Assembly (NCBI GenBank): GCA_964653435.1
Contig: CAZZFA010000002.1
Span: 62,001-126,000, forward strand
Origin: CAZMVY01 sp964653435
GTDB taxonomy: Bacteria; Planctomycetota; Phycisphaerae; UBA1845; PWPN01
Length of the DNA: 64,000 bases
Reading direction: 5' to 3'
Shown: piece by piece, positions 1-9,118 of the stretch
Position numbering within the stretch: the first letter of the stretch is position 1
Layout: every line of letters begins with the position of its first letter
Position numbers and translations under genes: made by a program
Notes under the pieces: model-generated
What the model was told of the DNA's origin: nothing
Seen by the model: only the letters and a program-made list of their open reading frames with translations
Database searches by the model: none

Positions 1-690
1 CCGCAGTTCGGCGGGCGGCTCGCCCGTCTCGATCATCATTCGCGCGGCGCCCAGGCAGGCGTGCTCGGCCAGTGTGAGGGCGTCGGTCGGCGAGAGGCCG
101 ACCTCGGTACCCGCAGCCGCCATCGCCTCGACGACGTAGTAGAAGTACGCCGGCCCCGAGCCCGACACCGCCGTGACCGCGTCGATGTGCGACTCGTCCT
201 GTACGACGATGCTCTGCCCCCCGGCGTTGAAGATCCGCCGCACGAGCTCAATATCGCCCGGCGTGGCATGCTCGCCGCCGAAGATGCCGGCAACGCCCGC
301 GCCAAGCCGGATCGGCAGGTTCGGCATCACGCGAATGACGCGCCGCCGGCCTGCGCCGAGTGCGGCGGCGATCCGTTTCGTGCCGAGCCCGGCCATGATC
401 GAGATAACGAGGTGGTCCGCCGTAATCGCATCCGCAAAGCCCCGCGCGGCCTCGTCAAACGCCTGCGGCTTGACGGCCAGCATGACGCATCGCGATTCGG
501 ACGCGGCGCGGCGGTTGTCGTCGGTGACCGCGACCCCGAAGTGTTGTGCGAAGTACTGCCGGCGTGCTTCGACCGGATCGGAAACGATGATCTGCCCGGC
601 GGCGAGCACGTTGTGCCGAAGCGCGCCCGCGACGATGCCTTCGGCCATGTTGCCCGCGCCGATCACGCCAAGTTCAAACCGGCTTGCCAT
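1..690 (-). CDS. proC: Pyrroline-5-carboxylate reductase, C-terminus cut off by the window edge
   Basis: ProC catalyses the last step of proline synthesis, NAD(P)H reduction of 1-pyrroline-5-carboxylate, in the cytoplasm. The frame opens at an ATG (688-690) and reads a Rossmann start, GVIGAGNMAEGI, directly after residue 6. It then shows the family stretches VMPNLPIRLGAG and TAVSGSGPAYFYYVVEA. The second is the hallmark of the C-terminal dimerisation/substrate domain. 230 codons are present and the family is usually about 265-280 residues, so some 40 residues lie left of the window. It is transcribed away from the PAS gene at 963, leaving a 272-base divergent spacer with no clear promoter. 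Identification is secure from the motifs. Confidence 0.95.
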   Translation of the reverse strand, partial: MASRFELGVIGAGNMAEGIVAGALRHNVLAAGQIIVSDPVEARRQYFAQHFGVAVTDDNRRAASESRCVMLAVKPQAFDEAARGFADAITADHLVISIMAGLGTKRIAAALGAGRRRVIRVMPNLPIRLGAGVAGIFGGEHATPGDIELVRRIFNAGGQSIVVQDESHIDAVTAVSGSGPAYFYYVVEAMAAAGTEVGLSPTDALTLAEHACLGAARMMIETGEPPAELR

Positions 691-962
691 GAATGCGAGC
701 CTCCAAGCGCCGACAGACTGACGGCTCCTGCGCCAACCGCGGGGCATTCTAGTGCCCGGGGGCGGGTTGCACAATCAAGCGACAAGGGCACTTACCGCAG
801 CCGCTTCCGGGTCGGCCGGCAGTCTTAACCTCCGCTTTCAGGCGGTTCAAGGGATCGTTGACGGGCGGTCGATAATAGTGGCTGGGCTGCCCGGTACGGC
901 CAGCCCGAGGAGGGTGCGGGTCGCCTGCGGTCCCGCGCTGCGTCAGGAGCAAGGAGCGCACG

Positions 963-1316
963 TTGAGTACCACGACCGCTTTGCGTTCGGGCCTATCGGC
1001 TGCGGAGCAGGAGGAGCAGACCCTGCGGCGGCACCTGGACACCTGCTTGAGGGAACTGTGGGCCGACCTGCCCGCGCCCGTATGGGTAGCGGATGCCCGG
1101 GGCCGGGTCATGTACGCCAATCACACCGCTCGCGACGCGTGCAACGGGGCCGGTCTCCGCGAGGCCTCCGCGCGGATTGCGGAAGTTCTTCGAGGCGAGG
1201 CGGAGCCCCGAGGAGAAGCGGCGGCTCATCGCCGGCCGGCTATCGAGGTCTCGCCGCTGATCGACGGCTGCGGCCGCCGCATCGGCTGGCTGGCTATCGG
1301 CGCGCCGCCGGCATAG
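963..1316 (+). CDS. Small PAS-domain protein
   Basis: A 117-residue protein that is essentially one PAS-like fold. The segment LPAPVWVADARGRVMYANHT (about residues 39-58) is the typical PAS beta1-beta2 entry, and the rest fits a short PAS core ending in SPLIDGCGRRIGWLAIGAPP. It has no output domain, signal peptide or membrane segment, so it is probably a cytoplasmic sensor or protein-interaction module. The start is TTG at 963, chosen because AAGGAG lies at 951-956 with a 6-base spacer. No ATG start of comparable quality exists. The partner and ligand are unknown. The following gene is 277 bases away and probably separately transcribed. Confidence 0.6.
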   Translation: MSTTTALRSGLSAAEQEEQTLRRHLDTCLRELWADLPAPVWVADARGRVMYANHTARDACNGAGLREASARIAEVLRGEAEPRGEAAAHRRPAIEVSPLIDGCGRRIGWLAIGAPPA

Positions 1317-1520
1317 CCCACAATCATTCCTTGCCCGGCACGGCGAGGCGACACCGGCCGCATCCCCGGCCGGCACGGCGGAGTTCCAGACGTCGTTGCG
1401 CAGCTCGGCCCGCCGGCGCCCATCGATACAGCTCGCCTGGCTTGGGGGAAATAACCCGCCGCCCGCCGCGTTATACGCCATAGGACGAATGCGCCTCTTT
1501 GGAAAGGCACGACACGAGCC

Positions 1521-1532
1521 CCAAGCGCTTGG
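1521..1532. promoter_or_regulatory. Perfect 12-bp palindrome upstream of the LTxxQ-protein gene
   Basis: CCAAGCGCTTGG is a perfect palindrome 62 bases before the ATG of the LTxxQ-repeat exported protein. It could be an operator for that gene. No regulator or promoter can be assigned from sequence, and a chance palindrome is possible at this GC content. Confidence 0.2.
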
Positions 1533-1593
1533 CGGCGGTGTCTGCAGGGCGTTTCGCATGGGATTCACTGGCGCAAAAGAAGGAGTGCTTGCA

Positions 1594-2472
1594 ATGAGAA
1601 CCCGTTTATTTGGTGTCGCGATCTTGGGAATGGGTTTGCTGGTCGGCTCAGCGCTGGCGCAGGCCGCAGGGCAGGGGCGGCAGCGCGGGGAACGTCCGCG
1701 ACGGGCGGGGGCGGCGGCTCCGGAAGGGCCGCAGGGGCCGCGTCGCATGACCGTGGACCAGCAGATGGAGCGGCTGACGAAGGAACTGCAGTTGAACGAG
1801 GACCAACAGGACAAGATCCGTAAACTGCTCACCGAGCATAGCGAGAAGATGCGGGAGGCTTTCCGGTCGCGCGGCCCGGGGCAGGGGCCGGAGAACCGCA
1901 CACAGATGCGGGACCTCATGACGCAGCTTCGCGAGGCCCGGGCGGCCAAGGACGAGGCCAAGGTCAAAGAGCTGGAGGCCAAGCTTCAGGAGATGCGGGC
2001 GAAAAGTCCGATGGGCGAGGCCCGGCAGAAGCTGATGAGCGACATCGAGGCCGTACTGACGCCCGAGCAGAAGGCGAAGTTCCCGAAGGTTCGGGACGAG
2101 GTCTTCGGCCCGTGGGGTGGCCCCCCGTCGCTCGAGAGCAGCCCGGAGATGCTGATGCGGGCGGTGCATGATCCGAGCCTGAATCTCTCGAAGGACAAAG
2201 AGCAGGCGATTCGCGATCTCTTCAAGGACTGGAAAACGAAGTCCAAGCGCCTCCAGAGCGCCGAGGAAAAGAAGACGGCGGCGGCCGATTTCTACAAGAA
2301 GGTCATGGACCAACTGACCCCCGAGCAGCAGGCGAAGGTGAAGGCATGGCGGCCGGGCCCGCCGCCGGCCGGCGAGGGCGAGGGCCAGCCGGGCAATGAA
2401 CGTGGCCATCGGGGTCGTCGCGGCCCGCATGGTGCCGGGACGGGGGGTACGCCCGCCGCGCCTCAGCAGTAG
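1594..2472 (+). CDS. Exported Spy/CpxP-like LTxxQ-repeat protein
   Basis: A 292-residue exported protein. Residues 1-23 form a signal peptide (MRTRLFGVAILGMGLLVGSA followed by an ALA-Q type cleavage site). The mature part is Lys/Glu-rich and almost wholly helical. It carries LTxxQ motifs, LTPEQKAKF and LTPEQQAKV, and a related LNEDQQDKIRKLL segment, the signature of the Spy/CpxP periplasmic chaperone/stress-sensor fold. It is about twice the length of E. coli Spy, so it may hold two tandem LTxxQ units. N- and C-terminal tails are Gly/Arg/Pro-rich and low complexity. The ATG at 1594 is chosen because AGAAGGAG (1578-1585) sits 8 bases upstream and the signal peptide starts there. It converges on the sialidase-like gene with only 13 bases between stops. 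Confidence 0.7.
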   Translation: MRTRLFGVAILGMGLLVGSALAQAAGQGRQRGERPRRAGAAAPEGPQGPRRMTVDQQMERLTKELQLNEDQQDKIRKLLTEHSEKMREAFRSRGPGQGPENRTQMRDLMTQLREARAAKDEAKVKELEAKLQEMRAKSPMGEARQKLMSDIEAVLTPEQKAKFPKVRDEVFGPWGGPPSLESSPEMLMRAVHDPSLNLSKDKEQAIRDLFKDWKTKSKRLQSAEEKKTAAADFYKKVMDQLTPEQQAKVKAWRPGPPPAGEGEGQPGNERGHRGRRGPHGAGTGGTPAAPQQ

Positions 2473-2485
2473 GCGGTCCGTCGGT

Positions 2486-3586
2486 TTACGGGGCCGCGCG
2501 CGTTGCGGTACCGGAGACGGCGACTGCGGCTAACCGTATCCTGGCCAGATAGATGCTCGACTTGCCCTCGTGCGATGAGTAGTAGCTCATCCAGAGCAGG
2601 CCGTCGTGCCAGGCCAGACCCGGGTAGCTGCAGTCGCCGCCGCTTGGCAGTGTAAGCACCAGTTCGTAGCTTTCCGGGCTCATGCGGGCCAGGACGGTCT
2701 TGACGCCGCCGACGTGGCTGCGGCCGGCCGCCCAGATCGAACCATCCGGCAGGACGATGAAGTTCGGGCCGCCGAGGCGGTGTTTCGTCTCGTGCCAGGT
2801 CCATTGCGTGTACGGCTTGCGGCTTACCCCGATCCACCCGCGCCGGTTACCGCCCTCGCGGCGGACCAGCGCCATCATCGTGCCGTCGGGCAGAAAACGC
2901 AGTGTCGTTTCGTTGGGGTTGTCCGGGACCGCGAGGTCGGTGATGCGGTCGTAATGCAGGCCGTCGGGGCTGGAGTAGAGCGCGAGCGTCCAGTCCTGGT
3001 CCTTCGGGTTCTTCGTCTTATCGAGATCAACGAGGCGGTACGACGTACCGTACGCCCGGCCGTCGTGCCATGTAACCCGCCAGAGCCAGTCGCCCTCGCG
3101 GAGCACGCGATGTGTCGGCGTCCAGGCGATACCGTCCTTTGAGAACGCGACCCGCGGCTGGCGGCCGACAAGCCTGCGGCCTTCGTAGACCGATCCGCCG
3201 GCGACGATCATCAACCGGCCGTCCGGCGTGATCGAGAGCTTGGGGTCGCGGAGATCGACGCCCTTCTCGGCCAGCAAGGCGGCCGAGGTCCACGTCGCGC
3301 CATCGGGCGAGACGAGCACGCGGAGCCTGCCGTCGCCGCCGACGTGGGCCGTGCCCTCGCGAAATGTGCAGAACCATTTGTCCTGGAAGCGGATCAGATC
3401 GGTGAAGGCGCTGTGCGGGGCCTGATCCCAGATCTTCCGGATCGACACGATTTCGGGCGCTGCAGCGCCGGGCGGCGGGTCGGATGTGGCCGCCAGGCCG
3501 GGGATGGGCCACGCCGGCAGGGCAAGCAGACTTCCGAATAGCACCATGAACGATGTTGTGGCGCACCTTCGTGGCAGCAGGGTCAT
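2486..3586 (-). CDS. Exported sialidase-like (Asp-box beta-propeller) protein
   Basis: A 366-residue protein with an N-terminal signal sequence (hydrophobic core SFMVLFGSLLALPAWP) and a body typical of six-bladed exo-sialidase/neuraminidase-like propellers. Asp-box-type motifs are visible: SPDGATWTS, SKDGIAWTP and a degenerate SSPDGLHYD. Early residues DLIRFQDKWFCTFREG resemble the arginine-containing first blade of the family. Known relatives cleave terminal sialic acids, but many planctomycete members have no tested substrate, so the enzyme call is family-level. The start at 3586 is chosen over an upstream in-frame ATG because AGGAG lies 9 bases before it and the signal peptide follows. It is probably monocistronic. 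The 294-base gap to the rhamnosidase gene is divergent. Confidence 0.7.
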   Translation of the reverse strand: MTLLPRRCATTSFMVLFGSLLALPAWPIPGLAATSDPPPGAAAPEIVSIRKIWDQAPHSAFTDLIRFQDKWFCTFREGTAHVGGDGRLRVLVSPDGATWTSAALLAEKGVDLRDPKLSITPDGRLMIVAGGSVYEGRRLVGRQPRVAFSKDGIAWTPTHRVLREGDWLWRVTWHDGRAYGTSYRLVDLDKTKNPKDQDWTLALYSSPDGLHYDRITDLAVPDNPNETTLRFLPDGTMMALVRREGGNRRGWIGVSRKPYTQWTWHETKHRLGGPNFIVLPDGSIWAAGRSHVGGVKTVLARMSPESYELVLTLPSGGDCSYPGLAWHDGLLWMSYYSSHEGKSSIYLARIRLAAVAVSGTATRAAP

Positions 3587-3880
3587 TGGACGAAGCTCCT
3601 TTGCGGCGCGCGATGCGGCACGCATCGCAGCGGAAACGAATCGTACCATCACGGGGGTTTCCCTTCACGGCCGCCGCCATTGGTGCGCCCCGGTCGCGTG
3701 ACCGTCAATGTCGGGGATTCCGGCCTGAGCAGGGATGGTGCTGTTTCGATGCGTGCGTGGGGCTTGCTTGACGGAATCGCACGGTTGGACTACGCCATTC
3801 AACGGCAGGCCGGCCGTCGTGTTGCGGCGGGCCCTCGCGGGCCGCGGGACGGATCGGGGTGCGACGGAGGACCGCATCGA

Positions 3881-6800
3881 ATGAACCGGGGAAGTACTTT
3901 TCGCAGAGTACTGAACAGGGCGGGTCTTGGGGTGATCGTCAGCGTGATCCTGGCCGCGGGCGGCGGCTGTGCGCCGACGGCACGGCCATGCAGCCTGCGG
4001 ACCGAGTACCGGGTGAACCCGTTGGGCATCGATGCGATGCCTCCGCGGCTGTCATGGGCGATCGACGATCCGCGGCGCGGGGCAATCCAGACGGCCTGGC
4101 AGGTCCTGGTCGCGAGCACGCTGGAGAATCTCAACGCGGAGAGGGGCGACCTGTGGGATTCCGGCAGGGTCGCCTCGGATCAGTCGCACCTCGTCGCCTA
4201 TGCCGGGCGGCCGCTGGTCTCGCAGACCCGCTGTTACTGGAAGGTCCGCGTCTGGGACGCCGACGGGAAGCCCTCGCCCTGGAGCGAGCCCGCAGTCTGG
4301 TCGATGGGGCTGCTCGATCGCGCCGACTGGAAGGGCAAGTGGATCGGCCGGGACGAGCCGCCCCGCGCCGACACTGGTTCCGAGAAGGAAGTTCGCAAGG
4401 CGCACTGGATCTGGTTCCCGGAGGGCAACCCCGCTACTGCGGCGCCGGTGGGCACGCGGTACTTCATCCGCGTCGTGACGCTGCCATCGGACCGAAAGGT
4501 TCGCAAGGCGACATGCACGGTGGCGGCGGACAACTCATACGCCCTGTTCATCAACGGAGCCAAGGCGGCCGCCGGCTACGACTTCGGGCGCACGAACAGC
4601 TTTGACGTGACGCAGCTACTCCGCGCCGGCGAGAATACCATTGCGGTCTCGGCGACCAACGCGGGCGAATCGCCGAACCCGGCCGGGCTGATCGGTGCGA
4701 TCCTCGTCGAGTTCGAGGAGGGGCCGCCGATCGTCGTGGCGACGGATCGCACGTGGCGCACGTCGGACAAGGAATTGCCGGATTGGAAGAAGCCGGGCTT
4801 CGACCCCGCCGGATGGATCGAGGCGAAGGAACTCGGGGCGTATGGGATGGCCCCCTGGGGCGAGGTGAAGCTCGCGCCGGTGGCTGACCGGCGGCTTCCG
4901 GCCCGATACCTCCGCCATGAGTTCCAGGTCGCCCGGCGCGTGAAGCGGGCGACGGCGTACATCGCCGGGCTTGGTTACTACGAGCTTTATCTCAACGGGC
5001 AGAAGGTCGGCGATCACGTACTCGATCCCGGCCTGACCAACTACGACAAGCGTGTTCTCTACGCCACGTACGATGTGACGGATCGGCTGCGTCCGGCCGC
5101 CAACGCCGTCGGCGTAATTCTGGGCAACGGCCGCTATTACCCGCCGCGAGACCCGGATCCGAAGCCGGCGATGACGTACGGCTACCCGAAGATGCTCTTG
5201 CAGATGTGTATCGAGTACGAGGACGGAAGCACGGCGGAGGTGGTCAGCGACGAGACGTGGAAGCTGACGACCGATGGCCCGATCCGTGCGAACAACGACT
5301 ACGACGGCGAGGAGTACGACGCACGGATGGAGATGGACGGCTGGTGCCAGCCGGGCTTCGATGATTCGCGGTGGCAACCCGCCCAGGTTGTGCAGGCGCC
5401 GGCCGGTGCGCTCGCGGCCCAGATGGCCGAGCCGATCCGCATCACCAAGACGCTTCGCCCGGTGCGGATGAGCAAGCTGCCCTCGGGCGTCTACATCTAC
5501 GACATGGGCCAGAACATGGTCGGCTGGGTGAGGCTGACCGCAAAAGGCCCGGCCGGAACGAGGGTGACGCTTCGCCACGCCGAGGTGCTGGCGAAGGACG
5601 GCTCGCTCTCGATGGAGAACCTCCGTTCGGCCAAATGCACGGACACGTACATCCTCAAGGGCAAGGGCACGGAGGTGTACGAGCCGCGTTTCACGTATCA
5701 CGGCTTCCGATTCGTCGAACTGGCGGGCTACCCGGGCGAGCCGACGCTCTCGACGATCGAGGGGTGCGTCGTCCACTCCGATGCGGAGCGCGTGGGCGGC
5801 TTTGCATGCTCCAACGAGATCATCAACCGCGTGTACAGCAATGTCGTCTGGGGCATCCGCGGCAACCTTCGGAGCATCCCCACGGACTGCCCGCAACGCG
5901 ACGAGCGGCAGGGCTGGCTCGGCGACATCCCCAACGAGGCGAAGCATGAGAGCTTCGAGTTCAACGTTGCCAACTTCTACGCGAAATGGCTGCAGGACAT
6001 CGAGGAGGCGCAGGATGCCCAGGGCTGCGTCCCCGATGTCGCGCCGCCGTACTGGGTGATCTACAGCGGGAACGTCACCTGGCCCAGCGCGTACATCATC
6101 ATCCCTGAGTGGTTCCACGAACAGTACGCCGATCTGCGGCCGCTGGCTGCACACTACCCGAGCATGTGCCGGTGGATCGAGTACATGAGCGGGTTTCTCA
6201 AGGACGACCTGATCGCGCGCGACCAGTACGGCGACTGGTGCGTGCCGCCGGAGTCGCCCGAGCTGATCCACTCGAAGGACCCCGCCCGCAGGACGGATCC
6301 GATGCTCCTGGCGACGGCGTACTTCTACCACGACCTCTGTCTGATGGCGAAGTTCGCGATGTGGCTCGACAAGCCCGACGACGCGAAACGGTTCAACGAA
6401 CTGGCGGCGAGGCTCAAGACGGCGTTCAATAGGAAGTTCTACAACGAGGAGACGGGCCGGTACAGCAACGGCACGCAGACATCGAGTGTATTGCCGCTGG
6501 CGTTCGGCCTGGTGCCCGAGGGGCAGAGGCGGCGGGTCTTCCAGAACCTCGTGGAGAACATCGTCGTGAAGTGCAAGGACCACCTCGCCACCGGCCTGAT
6601 CGGCGGGCAGTGGCTCATGCGCGTCCTGTCGGACAACGGCCGGCCGGACATTGCGTACAGGCTCGCGGCGCAGACGAGTTACCCGAGCTGGGGCTACATG
6701 GCCGAACACGGCGCGACGACCATCTGGGAACTCTGGAACGGCGACACGGCCGACCCGGCGATGAACTCGCACAACCACCTGATGCTCGTCGGGGACATGG

Positions 6801-7192
6801 CCGTCTGGCTCTACCAGTACGTGGCGGGCATCCGTTGCGACCCGGAACGCCCGGGCTTCAAGCACGTGCTCATCCGGCCGGTGCCGGTGGGCGATCTGAA
6901 GTGGGCCGGGGCCGTGCACCGCTCGACGTACGGCACGGTTGCGAGCCGGTGGCGACGGACGGAGGACGGCCTGACGCTCGACGTGAGACTCCCCGCGAAC
7001 ACCAGCGCCGAGGTGGCGGTCCCGACGCTCGGCAAGCCGCAGGTGACGATCACGGAGGGCAAGACGACGATCCTCCGCAACGGGATCGCGGCGGACGCGG
7101 CGCCGGGGGTGAAGTTCGTCCGGATGGAGAAGGCTGCGGCGGTGTTTGACGTCGGCGCGGGGAGCTACAGGTTCGTCCTGAGCGGGCGGTGA
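3881..7192 (+). CDS. GH78 alpha-L-rhamnosidase, lipoprotein
   Basis: A 1103-residue alpha-L-rhamnosidase that removes terminal L-rhamnose from plant or algal glycans by inversion. The N-terminus is a lipoprotein signal (VILAAGGGC, lipid Cys about residue 30), so it is likely anchored at the cell surface or periplasmic face. Order: an N-terminal Ig-like domain with PRLSWAI, beta-sandwich insertion domains (about 150-560), the (alpha/alpha)6 catalytic barrel (about 610-990) and a C-terminal beta domain. Catalytic signatures are intact: DCPQRDERQGWLGD from residue 669 (putative acid Glu675) and WELWNGD with Glu950, the usual second carboxylate. The ATG at 3881 has GGAGG 10 bases upstream. An open frame continues upstream but lacks this leader. 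The gene is monocistronic by spacing. Confidence 0.9.
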   Translation: MNRGSTFRRVLNRAGLGVIVSVILAAGGGCAPTARPCSLRTEYRVNPLGIDAMPPRLSWAIDDPRRGAIQTAWQVLVASTLENLNAERGDLWDSGRVASDQSHLVAYAGRPLVSQTRCYWKVRVWDADGKPSPWSEPAVWSMGLLDRADWKGKWIGRDEPPRADTGSEKEVRKAHWIWFPEGNPATAAPVGTRYFIRVVTLPSDRKVRKATCTVAADNSYALFINGAKAAAGYDFGRTNSFDVTQLLRAGENTIAVSATNAGESPNPAGLIGAILVEFEEGPPIVVATDRTWRTSDKELPDWKKPGFDPAGWIEAKELGAYGMAPWGEVKLAPVADRRLPARYLRHEFQVARRVKRATAYIAGLGYYELYLNGQKVGDHVLDPGLTNYDKRVLYATYDVTDRLRPAANAVGVILGNGRYYPPRDPDPKPAMTYGYPKMLLQMCIEYEDGSTAEVVSDETWKLTTDGPIRANNDYDGEEYDARMEMDGWCQPGFDDSRWQPAQVVQAPAGALAAQMAEPIRITKTLRPVRMSKLPSGVYIYDMGQNMVGWVRLTAKGPAGTRVTLRHAEVLAKDGSLSMENLRSAKCTDTYILKGKGTEVYEPRFTYHGFRFVELAGYPGEPTLSTIEGCVVHSDAERVGGFACSNEIINRVYSNVVWGIRGNLRSIPTDCPQRDERQGWLGDIPNEAKHESFEFNVANFYAKWLQDIEEAQDAQGCVPDVAPPYWVIYSGNVTWPSAYIIIPEWFHEQYADLRPLAAHYPSMCRWIEYMSGFLKDDLIARDQYGDWCVPPESPELIHSKDPARRTDPMLLATAYFYHDLCLMAKFAMWLDKPDDAKRFNELAARLKTAFNRKFYNEETGRYSNGTQTSSVLPLAFGLVPEGQRRRVFQNLVENIVVKCKDHLATGLIGGQWLMRVLSDNGRPDIAYRLAAQTSYPSWGYMAEHGATTIWELWNGDTADPAMNSHNHLMLVGDMAVWLYQYVAGIRCDPERPGFKHVLIRPVPVGDLKWAGAVHRSTYGTVASRWRRTEDGLTLDVRLPANTSAEVAVPTLGKPQVTITEGKTTILRNGIAADAAPGVKFVRMEKAAAVFDVGAGSYRFVLSGR

Positions 7193-7310
7193 TCAGCCCC
7201 GCTGCCTTGAGAAGGGGCAACGGGGGTGACGGCACGCGTCGCACCGTGTCGGGCGTGCATTCGGTACACCTTACCGGCCGGGCGAGACGTCCGCCCCCGA
7301 TCGGTTCGGA

Positions 7311-8138
7311 TTACGGCGCGGCATCGTCGCCGCTGTTCTCCGGGCCGCCGGCGTCTTCGTGTTCGCCGGTAGCCGCCTCGTCGTCGGCCTGATCCGGTGC
7401 CACGGCGACCTGCGTGCTCTCCCACAGATGATCCACGCGGCGCTTCACCCACGGCAGGAAGAGGACGTTCTCGATCCGCCGCAGCTCCCGGTTGCCGTTG
7501 GCGTCGTAGATGTGCAGGGTGCCGGAGAGGCCGAGAACGAACTGGAATGCGTCGGGGTACGACGTTCGCGTCCGCTTGGCCCCGCGGGCGAGCGAATCGT
7601 CGGCGCGGCCCCACGACTGATGGTCGAGCGTGTTGTGACGGGCGATCCATTTGGAGTCGAGCCGGGCCTTGATGAGCATGATCACGTACGCGACGCTCAG
7701 GATGATCGAGATCATCAGGCCGAGCGTCGGCGAGTACTGCGGGTCGAGCTGCGCGAAGAAGTCGTGGATCCGCGTGAAGAAGCGGGACTCGCGGTACCGC
7801 GCGATCTTGATCAGCGCAAAGAGCAGCGCGACGACGGCCGAGGTGAAGATCACGTGGTCGCGGTTCAGGTCCACGCCGAGCGCGAGGACCGTGACGATGA
7901 GGACGATGCCCCAGATCCACGCGAGCGTCTCGGTGTCCAGCCAGTTGTGCGTCGCGACCGGGTACAGGATGAAGCCGCTGGCGATCAACAGCCACGTGAA
8001 CACGAACAGCGGGTACTGGTGAAACGCGTACTGCCTCTCCCAGGACTGAACGCGGCGTCTGTGCCACCGGCCGACGAGCCGGAACGGCCAGGCGAGGAGC
8101 CTCAGCGGTAATTGGAGCACCTGTTTTACGGTTGCCAT
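7311..8138 (-). CDS. Four-helix membrane protein of unknown function
   Basis: A 275-residue protein with no recognised family. Four membrane segments are visible at about residues 43-60, 72-89, 96-112 and 138-156. A basic cytoplasmic N-terminus (LVGRWHRRRVQSWERQ) precedes them. A soluble C-terminal part of about 115 residues ends in an acidic tail (DQADDEAATGEHED). It is the second gene of a two-gene unit: the upstream membrane gene stops 19 bases before this start, so the two products probably act together. No catalytic motif is evident. A role in ion handling or envelope organisation would be speculation. Confidence 0.65.
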   Translation of the reverse strand: MATVKQVLQLPLRLLAWPFRLVGRWHRRRVQSWERQYAFHQYPLFVFTWLLIASGFILYPVATHNWLDTETLAWIWGIVLIVTVLALGVDLNRDHVIFTSAVVALLFALIKIARYRESRFFTRIHDFFAQLDPQYSPTLGLMISIILSVAYVIMLIKARLDSKWIARHNTLDHQSWGRADDSLARGAKRTRTSYPDAFQFVLGLSGTLHIYDANGNRELRRIENVLFLPWVKRRVDHLWESTQVAVAPDQADDEAATGEHEDAGGPENSGDDAAP

Positions 8139-8157
8139 CGCGATCGGCCTCCCTACT

Positions 8158-8982
8158 CTACATGATGTCCGGCTTTTTCGTCGCCGGTGTGTCTCTGCCC
8201 GCCGTCAGGGCGGCGAGCAGCCGGTCGTTTATTCGTTTCTTGAGCACGTCCCACCAGCTTTGCGGCGCCGGCTCGACCATGTACCGCCCCTGGATCAGGT
8301 CCTGCAGCAGGTTGTTCAGGCCCGCGGTCACCGGCGACTTGTGGCCGGTGAGCTGTTCATAGGCGTACACCGCGCTCTCCGCCGCAAAGCGGTACTCGAC
8401 GAGCACGCTATTGACGTATTCGTCGTTCGCGTCGGATATGGCCTGCGAGTAGGTCCGGAACACGCGAAGCAGCCGCCGCATCATGATCCGCCACCGCGCG
8501 AACGAGCCGATCAGGGCCACGGCCAGGGCGGTCGCGATCGAGGCGGACTGCTCCTGCAGGCCCGTCGTCTGCGCGGAGATCCGCGGCAGCGCGAAGATCG
8601 CGCGGACCAGGGCGTAGCTGAACCCGCCGAGCACGAGCAGCCGGAACCCGCCCTTGAGCAGGCCCCACCACCGCTCGCTCTCGGAGAGCCGCGCAATCAT
8701 GTTGGTTTTCTCCTGTTCCGCCGCGGCGACGCGCTCCGCGTGCGTCTTCTTCCGCCGGGCGATCCCGCGGGCCAGCGAGTTCGCGGCCCCGCGGACACGC
8801 GAGCAGTACCACCACTCCTTCGTGCCTTGCTCGAACTGCTCCGTGAAGCGGTTGTAGACCTCGACGACTTCCTGCGCCGACTGGCGCAGCAGGGGCTTCT
8901 CGCACCACTCGGCGAGGAACATGTTGTAGCCCCAGGCGATCACGTCGTCGGGCATCAGGTCGGAGGCGGCAATCGGCGTCAT
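8158..8982 (-). CDS. Membrane protein with coiled-coil segment, function unknown
   Basis: A 274-residue protein, unrecognised. An N-terminal cytoplasmic region of about 105 residues contains a charged helical stretch (RRKKTHAERVAAAEQEKTN). Two membrane segments follow at about 112-132 and 145-161, then a helical C-terminal domain of about 110 residues. The two-helix hairpin between helical soluble domains recalls small SLATT/DUF-type membrane sensors, but no motif proves that. It is first in a two-gene operon with the four-helix membrane protein 19 bases downstream. The start is the first in-frame ATG. Upstream lies a 136-base spacer to the end of the GHL10-amidase gene, with nothing recognisable in it. 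Confidence 0.65.
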   Translation of the reverse strand: MTPIAASDLMPDDVIAWGYNMFLAEWCEKPLLRQSAQEVVEVYNRFTEQFEQGTKEWWYCSRVRGAANSLARGIARRKKTHAERVAAAEQEKTNMIARLSESERWWGLLKGGFRLLVLGGFSYALVRAIFALPRISAQTTGLQEQSASIATALAVALIGSFARWRIMMRRLLRVFRTYSQAISDANDEYVNSVLVEYRFAAESAVYAYEQLTGHKSPVTAGLNNLLQDLIQGRYMVEPAPQSWWDVLKKRINDRLLAALTAGRDTPATKKPDIM

Positions 8983-9118
8983 GGGCAGGCTTCTCCGCGA
9001 GATTGCACGAGCATCTTACCCCGGCCCGCGTCACCGCGTCCAACAACCGGGTTGAAGCATGAAGCCGGAGGAGACGCGGCGCAGCGTGAATCGAAGCTCG
9101 ACGATCAAAGATCCAAGG

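Noticed and set aside
4616..6919. A 767-codon minus-strand open frame opposite the rhamnosidase
   Set aside because: Composition is His/Arg/Val-rich without motifs, while the plus-strand frame carries intact GH78 catalytic motifs.
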